Of a stretch of 64,000 nucleotides of DNA, positions 58,950 through 64,000 are shown piece after piece. A model generated the notes under the pieces. It was given only the letters and a program-made list of their open reading frames with translations, was not told the DNA's origin and ran no database searches. Source of the stretch: Kibdelosporangium philippinense. GTDB lineage: Bacteria > Actinomycetota > Actinomycetes > Mycobacteriales > Pseudonocardiaceae. The stretch covers positions 1,716,501-1,780,500 of the forward strand of contig NZ_JAJVCN010000004.1 in NCBI RefSeq assembly GCF_021390435.2. Reading direction: 5' to 3'. Position 1 is the stretch's first letter. Each line of letters begins with the position of its first letter. Position numbers and translations under genes: made by a program.

Positions 58950-59627
58950 GTGACAGAGCCGATTCTGGCCGGACGTGGCGTGGTGAAACGCTACGGCGAC
59001 GTGACCGCGCTTGCCGGGGTGGACATCACCATCGGGGCGGGCGAGGTGGTCGCCATCGTGGGGCCGTCCGGGTCGGGGAAGTCGACCCTGCTGCACGTAC
59101 TCGCTGGGATCCTGCCCGCGGACGGCGGCGAGGTGTTCCTCGGCCGCCAGGCGATTACCCGGCTGTCGGAGACCGAGCGCAGCAAGCTGCGCCGCTCGCA
59201 GTTCGGGTTCGTGTTCCAGTCCGGCATGCTGGTCGCCGAGCTGACCGCCGAGGAGAACGTGGCGCTGCCGATGCTGCTCGCGGGCACCCCTCGCGACCAG
59301 GGGATCGCCGCCGCACGCGAGTGGCTGGTGCGGCTTGGCCTCGGTGGTCTTGCCAACCGCAGGCCCGGTGAGGTGTCCGGTGGACAGATGCAGCGGATGG
59401 CGATCGCCCGCGCGCTGGCCCACCGGCCACAGGTGATCTTCGCGGACGAGCCGACCGGTGCACTGGACACCAAGACCGGCGAGGAGACGATCGGCGCCCT
59501 GCTGACCGTCGCCAAAGAGACCAACGCGGCCGTCGTCATCGTGACGCACGACATCTCTGTTGCGAATCGGGCGCAGCGGGTTATCGAGATGCGTGACGGC
59601 CTCATCGCTGTGCGGGCGGCGGCGTGA
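58950..59627 (+). CDS. ABC exporter ATPase (LolD/MacB type)
   Basis: A 225-residue ATPase with Walker A GPSGSGKST, Q-loop FVFQSGMLVAELTAEEN, signature SGGQMQRMAIARAL, Walker B VIFADEPTGALD and switch histidine VTHD. It pairs with the FtsX-like permease that starts inside its stop codon (GTGA). Such pairs export peptides or drugs or act mechanically on the envelope. The GTG has GAGGAGGAG upstream. Confidence 0.92.
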   Translation: MTEPILAGRGVVKRYGDVTALAGVDITIGAGEVVAIVGPSGSGKSTLLHVLAGILPADGGEVFLGRQAITRLSETERSKLRRSQFGFVFQSGMLVAELTAEENVALPMLLAGTPRDQGIAAAREWLVRLGLGGLANRRPGEVSGGQMQRMAIARALAHRPQVIFADEPTGALDTKTGEETIGALLTVAKETNAAVVIVTHDISVANRAQRVIEMRDGLIAVRAAA

Positions 59628-61876
59628 ACCCCGTCCAGCTCGCACTGCGGGTACTGCGGGGCGATTCCCGGAGCCGTACGTCAGCCATCTTCACTGCCAT
59701 CGGTGTCGCGGTCGGGGTGACACTGGTGCTGTGGCTGGCAACGGTTCCGGGAGCCCTGCAGTCACGCGCCGACCGGGAAAGCTGGCGTAGCCAAGGGTAT
59801 TCCAGCCAGGAGCAGTTCGAGCAGTCCAAGGACAACGCTGCTGTCCTGGTCGCGAACACGCGTGACAACGTCGGCACGCAACGGATCGAACGGTTCGACG
59901 TGGCCGCGCTCAAGCCGAACGTGCCTGTCGCGCCTGGGATCCCGAAGGTGCCGGGACCGGACGAGGTGGTGCTCTCGCCCGCGCTGGCCAAACTGGCCGC
60001 GAGCATGCCCGCCGACCAGTTGGCCGACCGGTTCAAGGGGAAGGTCGTCGGGCAGTTCGGGCCCGAGGCGCTGAAGTACCCCGATGAGCTGGTCGCGATG
60101 GTCGGGCACGATCCGAGCGAGATGCCCAACGCGTCACCGCGTGCGGGGCTGACGTCGTCCGGTGTGGTTGGCGAAGTGAATCCGATGCTCGTTTTCCTCA
60201 GCCAGATCGGCATTGTCGTGCTGATCGCGCCATGCCTTGTGCTCGTGGCATCGGCGGCACGGCTGACCGCGGCTCGCAGGGAGCGTCGACTGGCTGCGTT
60301 GCGGCTCGCCGGGGCAACCCCTCAGCAAGTCGTGGCCATGACCGCGGCGGAGACCGCGATCGCGTCGATCATCGGCGCTGTTCTCGGTGTGGTTATTACG
60401 TTCCCGATGCGGGAACTGACCGCGTTGATTCCGTGGGACGGCGGCGGCTGGTATCCGTCGGACTGGACACCGTCCGGCCTGCTGATCGCCGGAGTGCTTG
60501 TGCTGGCGCCACTTCTGGTGGTTGGTGCCGCGGTCTTCGGGTTGCGGCGCGTGGTGAACCGGCCGTTGGGTGCCGCGCAGCAGCAGAACAAGCGTCAGCC
60601 CAACGTGGCACGGTTGCTCTGGCTCGTCGGTGCCGCCGTGGCGTTCGTCGTCGCGATCGGTGCGGCCCAGAACAGCCGGGGCGACAGCGGGATGTTCTTC
60701 GTCCTCATCGGACTCGCCGCGGTGGCTGTGTCGCTGGTGTTCGTTGGTCCGCTCGTGACTTCGGCGATCGGCCGGATCTTCACGCACCGCTGGCGATCGC
60801 CTGCCACACTCCTGGCCGGGCGCAGGCTGATGGACGATCCGAAGGCCGCTTTCCGTGCGTCCGCCGGTGTTGTGCTCGCGGTCTTCGCTGGATCGATGGC
60901 GCTGGCCATGTTCCCGAGCGTGGAAGCCCAGATCGGTTACAGCTCAGGGAAATGGCGTGACGGCGTGTTCGTCGCTGAAGGCTCCGGGCACACGAAGGAC
61001 CAGATCGACGACGTGAAGGCCGACCTCACCGCGCGCGGTGTCAACGCGCCGGTGATCGAGATCGGTGAAGGCAGCTTCCGTAGCAACAGTGACAAGGACA
61101 GGTCGATGTCCGGCCTCGTGCTCGGCTGCTCGGACGCCGCCCAGGTGCTGGGTGCGAAGATCGACGGCTGCCGTCCGGGACCGGCGATCTACCTGCCACG
61201 CGGAACCGCGCTCGACCCGTCCCGCCTGGAGTACCAGTCCTACACCAGCAAGACAGGCGATTACCTCCCGCTGCCGCAGGGTGTTTCGGTTCAGGAGTAC
61301 AACCCCAGCGGGTGGTACGGAATCCTGATGGACCCAGCGGTCTTCGGGGACCGGCCGGACGCGACCGGGACTGTCGCCGTGGTGACGTCACCGGCCAACC
61401 GGGAGGTCGTGCACACGGTCCTGGTCCGTAACCTGCCCGGGATTTCGTTGTACAGCAACGAAAGGTACGACTCGCGGGCAGACACCCTGTCGGGCGACCT
61501 TCGACGGGCGACGCTGCTCGGGTTGAGCATCGCCACCGTGCTGGGCGGGATCAGTGCCGCTGTCGCCGCGGCGGGCTCGGTCGTGGACCGGCGCCGGACG
61601 TTCGGGGCGCTGATCGCGGCAGGTACCCCGGTCAGCGTGCTGACCAAGGCTTTGCGCCGGGAGGCGATGCTGCCCGCGCTGGTCGCCACGCTGGGCGCGG
61701 GGACCGCCGGAGTACTGGTCGGCTCGGGGTTGCTGACCCTGATCAAGGGCGAAGTCTCGCTCAATCCATGGATTCTCACGCCGGTCGTGCTGGGAATCGT
61801 CGTTGCTCTGATGGCCGCCGCCGCTTGCGGACCTGTACTCCGCCGGGTCTCGGCAAGGGACTATTCGGACGAATAG
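59624..61876 (+). CDS. FtsX-like ABC permease
   Basis: A 750-residue membrane protein with two FtsX domains. The first spans about residues 195-300 (VLVASAARLTAARRERRLAALRLAGATPQQV) and the last about 625-745 (AAAGSVVDRRRTFGALIAAGTPVSVLTKAL). An N-terminal helix, central helices and two large extracellular segments complete it. Duplicated FtsX cores are typical of actinobacterial bacitracin- or antibiotic-type exporters. The GTG start overlaps the ATPase stop. Confidence 0.9.
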   Translation: MNPVQLALRVLRGDSRSRTSAIFTAIGVAVGVTLVLWLATVPGALQSRADRESWRSQGYSSQEQFEQSKDNAAVLVANTRDNVGTQRIERFDVAALKPNVPVAPGIPKVPGPDEVVLSPALAKLAASMPADQLADRFKGKVVGQFGPEALKYPDELVAMVGHDPSEMPNASPRAGLTSSGVVGEVNPMLVFLSQIGIVVLIAPCLVLVASAARLTAARRERRLAALRLAGATPQQVVAMTAAETAIASIIGAVLGVVITFPMRELTALIPWDGGGWYPSDWTPSGLLIAGVLVLAPLLVVGAAVFGLRRVVNRPLGAAQQQNKRQPNVARLLWLVGAAVAFVVAIGAAQNSRGDSGMFFVLIGLAAVAVSLVFVGPLVTSAIGRIFTHRWRSPATLLAGRRLMDDPKAAFRASAGVVLAVFAGSMALAMFPSVEAQIGYSSGKWRDGVFVAEGSGHTKDQIDDVKADLTARGVNAPVIEIGEGSFRSNSDKDRSMSGLVLGCSDAAQVLGAKIDGCRPGPAIYLPRGTALDPSRLEYQSYTSKTGDYLPLPQGVSVQEYNPSGWYGILMDPAVFGDRPDATGTVAVVTSPANREVVHTVLVRNLPGISLYSNERYDSRADTLSGDLRRATLLGLSIATVLGGISAAVAAAGSVVDRRRTFGALIAAGTPVSVLTKALRREAMLPALVATLGAGTAGVLVGSGLLTLIKGEVSLNPWILTPVVLGIVVALMAAAACGPVLRRVSARDYSDE

Positions 61877-61893
61877 AAAGCCGCCATCGCCAT

Positions 61894-61930
61894 GACGCCG
61901 GGGGAAGTTATCGGGGCTTCCTCCGGCGTC
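61894..61930 (+). terminator. hairpin terminator after the FtsX permease gene
   Basis: A 14-bp stem GACGCCGGGGGAAG / CTTCCTCCGGCGTC with one mismatch and a 9-nt loop, followed by TTTCCTT. Confidence 0.75.
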
Positions 61931-61995
61931 TTTCCTTCGCCGGAGTCATGGCTGATCGGCTCGGATCCGCTTCTGCTGTGCCGACTCCCTTTCTC

Positions 61996-63033
61996 CTATG
62001 CCGACTCTCTGATGATCAGCGTCGGGTCGAAGATGACCGACCGTGGCGCCTGCTCCGGGGATTCGATCTGTTCCAACAGGATCCTGGCCATCTCGGCCGC
62101 CATTTCCTCAAGCGGCTGGACGACCGTGGTCAGCTGCGGCCGTGAGGTCAGCGCGGGCCCGCTGTTGTCGAAGCCGATCAGGGCCACGTCATCCGGGGCC
62201 TGACGGCCGTTCTTCTGCAGCACGAGCAAAGCCCCATGTGCCATCAGGTCGTTGGCCGCGAACACGCCGTCGAGGTCCGGGTGTTCGGACAGCAGCCGGG
62301 ACATGGCCGCTTCGCCGCTTTCCTGCGTGAAGTTGCCTTCGGCGATCGGGATGTAGGGAAAACCGTGTCGTGCCATGGCTTCCTGGAAACCGGACAGTCG
62401 GTCCTGCGCCGCGGGCACGTCCAGCGGGCCGCAAATCGTGGCCACTCGCGTGCACCCGCGGGCGACCAGATGGTCGGCCGCGAGCGCGGCGCCCGCTTGG
62501 TGGGCCATGTCCACGTAACTGATCGGAACCGGCCGCGCCGGGCGGGCGAAGAGCACCGCGGCCAGCCCAGCATCGGTCAGCAGCCGGGGGAGTGGGTCTT
62601 CGGGATGCGTGGAGACGAGCAAAGCCCCATCCGCGTTGCCGCGCTTGAGGAAATCGACCACCTCGGCACGGGCCTTGTCCGTCTCGGCCAGCATCAACAC
62701 CGGGTGAATGCCCTGGTTACGCAGGAAACTGACCACGCCACCGGCCACCCGGCCGAAGAACGGGTCGGCGAACACCTGGGTCGCGAACTCCTCGCCCTGG
62801 CCCGGCGCACCCGCCATGACCAGGACGATCGTGCCCGCGCGGCGCGTCACCAGCGACCGGGCCGCCTGGTTGGGCGTGTACCCGGTCGACTGGATGGCTT
62901 TGCGGACCGCTTCCTGGATCTCGGTGTCCACGTTGCGGATACCGTTGATCACTCTGGACACGGTCGCCCGGGACACGCCGGCGACCCGTGCGACATCCTC
63001 GAGGGTGGGTGTGCGAGCTGCCGGCTTGCTCAT
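61996..63033 (-). CDS. LacI-family transcription regulator
   Basis: A 345-residue regulator. The DNA-binding headpiece is PTLEDVARVAGVSRATVSRVINGIRNV, with hinge YTPNQAARSLVTRR. The periplasmic-binding-like core runs to DPTLIIRESA. The effector is presumably a sugar. It lies 45 bp after the TetR gene in the same direction; its target genes are not obvious in this window. Confidence 0.92.
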   Translation of the reverse strand: MSKPAARTPTLEDVARVAGVSRATVSRVINGIRNVDTEIQEAVRKAIQSTGYTPNQAARSLVTRRAGTIVLVMAGAPGQGEEFATQVFADPFFGRVAGGVVSFLRNQGIHPVLMLAETDKARAEVVDFLKRGNADGALLVSTHPEDPLPRLLTDAGLAAVLFARPARPVPISYVDMAHQAGAALAADHLVARGCTRVATICGPLDVPAAQDRLSGFQEAMARHGFPYIPIAEGNFTQESGEAAMSRLLSEHPDLDGVFAANDLMAHGALLVLQKNGRQAPDDVALIGFDNSGPALTSRPQLTTVVQPLEEMAAEMARILLEQIESPEQAPRSVIFDPTLIIRESA

Positions 63034-63078
63034 GCCCTATTTCTACAACCATCCACGCCCGGCGTTACGAGAGCGTTT

Positions 63079-63765
63079 TCATTCAGCTGTGGCCAGCCGC
63101 TCAAGCCAGTGCTTGAGCAGGTTCACCTCGGGCTCGACCAGCTCGGTGCCCGGGTCGGCGTCCAGGATGGCCTTGAGCTGCAGCGCCTTGGCCGCCAGCG
63201 ACGAGGTTTGCTTTGGCTCCTTGTCCACGAAGATCGCCGAGAACACCGCGTCCCGCTGACGCCGGATGAGCTCGCTGTCCGAGTACACCTCCGGCTGTGT
63301 GACCAGGCTCAATGCCACGCCAACGCTCGCGGTCATGACCATCTGCGCGGCGGCTTCAGTAGGAATGCGCAGCCGTCCGGCCTCTGCACAGCGTTCCAGC
63401 AGTTGGCGCAGCAGATCCAAGGCCTCCTGCGCGGCTTTGGGAACCGCACTCAGCGCAGGGGAGTACATCATTCGGTAGACCGTGGGGTGCTCTCGTGCGA
63501 ACGCCATGTGGTTGTCCCACCCGTTCATCACGTCGACCACGGGGTCGTCCGAGGGCTCGGCCACCCGCTTGATCGACAGGTACTGCTCGAAGCCGTGGTC
63601 GACGACCGCGCTCAGCAGCCCGCTTTTGTCGCCGAACAGCCGGTACAGCACAGGTGCGCCGACGCCGACCGCCTCACAGACCGCACGCGTGGAGATGTCC
63701 CGGTCAGGTGAGGAGTCCAGTAGTTCCGCAGCCGCTTCCAGCATGCGTGTCCGTAGATCCTCCAT
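63079..63765 (-). CDS. TetR-family regulator
   Basis: A 228-residue regulator. The N-terminal helix-turn-helix is DISTRAVCEAVGVGAPVLYRLFGDKSGLL, and a helical ligand domain follows. The ATG lacks a ribosome-binding site, so a leaderless start is likely. It is divergent from a short-chain dehydrogenase. The gap contains three related palindromes, which makes it the probable autoregulated repressor of that gene. Confidence 0.9.
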   Translation of the reverse strand: MEDLRTRMLEAAAELLDSSPDRDISTRAVCEAVGVGAPVLYRLFGDKSGLLSAVVDHGFEQYLSIKRVAEPSDDPVVDVMNGWDNHMAFAREHPTVYRMMYSPALSAVPKAAQEALDLLRQLLERCAEAGRLRIPTEAAAQMVMTASVGVALSLVTQPEVYSDSELIRRQRDAVFSAIFVDKEPKQTSSLAAKALQLKAILDADPGTELVEPEVNLLKHWLERLATAE

Positions 63766-63795
63766 GCGTAGAGCGTAGCAGTGATACGCGAGATT

Positions 63796-63876
63796 GTTAG
63801 CGATGTTACCTACGTCATAGTGTTGATACGGGTTTGGGGGTAGCGCCGCTACGATCCATGCCGTAGCGTTGCTAAC
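63796..63876. promoter_or_regulatory. three TetR operator candidates
   Basis: GTTAGCGATGTTAC (63796-63809), the perfect palindrome GTAGCGCCGCTAC (63840-63852) and GTAGCGTTGCTAAC (63863-63876) share the form GTWGC-N3-GYTAC. The first and third match as inverted copies at eleven of fourteen positions. A half-site GCTAACAA lies at 63893-63900 next to the dehydrogenase ribosome-binding site. Confidence 0.6.
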
Positions 63877-63910
63877 AACAGAGCGGAACGGCGCTAACAA
63901 GGAGAAGAAA

Positions 63911-64000
63911 ATGACTCGGGTTGCCATCGTCACCGGTGCTTCTGGCGGAATCGGCCGCGAGGTCGCGGAGCGGCTGGCCAAGGACGGCATGACTGTTCTG
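63911..64000 (+). CDS. short-chain dehydrogenase/reductase, 5' part only
   Basis: Only the first 30 codons are in the window. They read VAIVTGASGGIGREVAERLA, with the SDR cofactor motif T-G-x-x-x-G-I-G. AAGGAG lies about 7 nt before the ATG. It is probably repressed by the divergent TetR protein. The substrate cannot be judged from this fragment. Confidence 0.85.
   Translation, partial: MTRVAIVTGASGGIGREVAERLAKDGMTVL

Overview
The window is 64 kb of GC-rich chromosome (third codon positions mostly G/C, many GTG starts, frequent 4-bp ATGA/GTGA gene overlaps). It comes from a filamentous actinobacterium. A complete cvnABCD conservon, CUT1 sugar importers without their own ATPase, a streptogrisin-type protease, a GH18 chitinase with a DasR-like operator, an Lsr2-like fragment and a bacterial DMATS-type prenyltransferase together suggest Streptomyces relatives, most likely Pseudonocardiales. 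The family assignment is inference. I see no rRNA, tRNA, CRISPR array, transposase or phage gene.

Layout. 0.2-5.1 kb: a STAND-like ATPase with TPRs, a membrane-anchored molybdopterin oxidoreductase, and a divergent fasciclin lipoprotein with a SigK-like promoter. 5.2-16.8 kb: a catabolic region with an amidohydrolase (apparently frameshifted at its start), two paralogues of an unrecognised family, a BBE-type FAD oxidase, an FMN reductase, and a VOC-GntR operon divergent from a fused E1 alpha-beta/E2 2-oxoacid dehydrogenase. The GntR-type palindromes AAATGGATCCATTT and AAATGTATCCATT lie between the divergent units, and the E2 has a striking five-residue repeat linker. 16.9-27.5 kb: secreted proteins (lipoprotein, NPP1-like protein, frameshifted protease), an MFS pump cut by an amber codon, further transporters, an FMN reductase and a ketopantoate-reductase-like enzyme. 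27.5-28.4 kb: a repeat-rich gene-free island.

28.4-33.0 kb: a tight six-gene minus-strand operon: ECF-type sigma factor, membrane-anchored NMT1/TauA-like substrate-binding protein in the anti-sigma position, DNA-binding-less Lsr2 fragment, cyclase-like domain protein, FGGY sugar kinase, small membrane protein. This is one of two strong candidates for an undescribed system. 33.3-39.6 kb: a secreted beta-propeller-like protein, an ADP-ribosylglycohydrolase, a possible 12-residue peptide gene with a perfect ribosome-binding site, and the conservon. 39.7-45.9 kb: a five-gene minus-strand operon of HD hydrolase, cytokinin-dehydrogenase-like FAD oxidase, GNAT, a DMATS prenyltransferase fused to a haem-oxygenase-like di-iron domain, and a nucleotidyltransferase, with a divergent GlxA-type regulator. 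It looks like a compact biosynthetic locus and is the second strong candidate. 45.9-58.8 kb: carbohydrate-active and secreted enzymes (sialidase with LamG domains, SGNH hydrolase, chitinase, GH105-like hydrolase, alpha-carbonic anhydrase) around a GntR-controlled sugar importer. 58.9-64 kb: an ABC/FtsX exporter, LacI and TetR regulators, and the start of a short-chain dehydrogenase.

A dispersed 48-bp palindrome occurs four times. Its geometry is 23-2-23, its outer arms and loop are constant, and five inner base pairs vary with compensation in three copies. Each copy sits just after a stop codon. Three genes look broken or mis-assembled (amidohydrolase start, protease propeptide, MFS pump).
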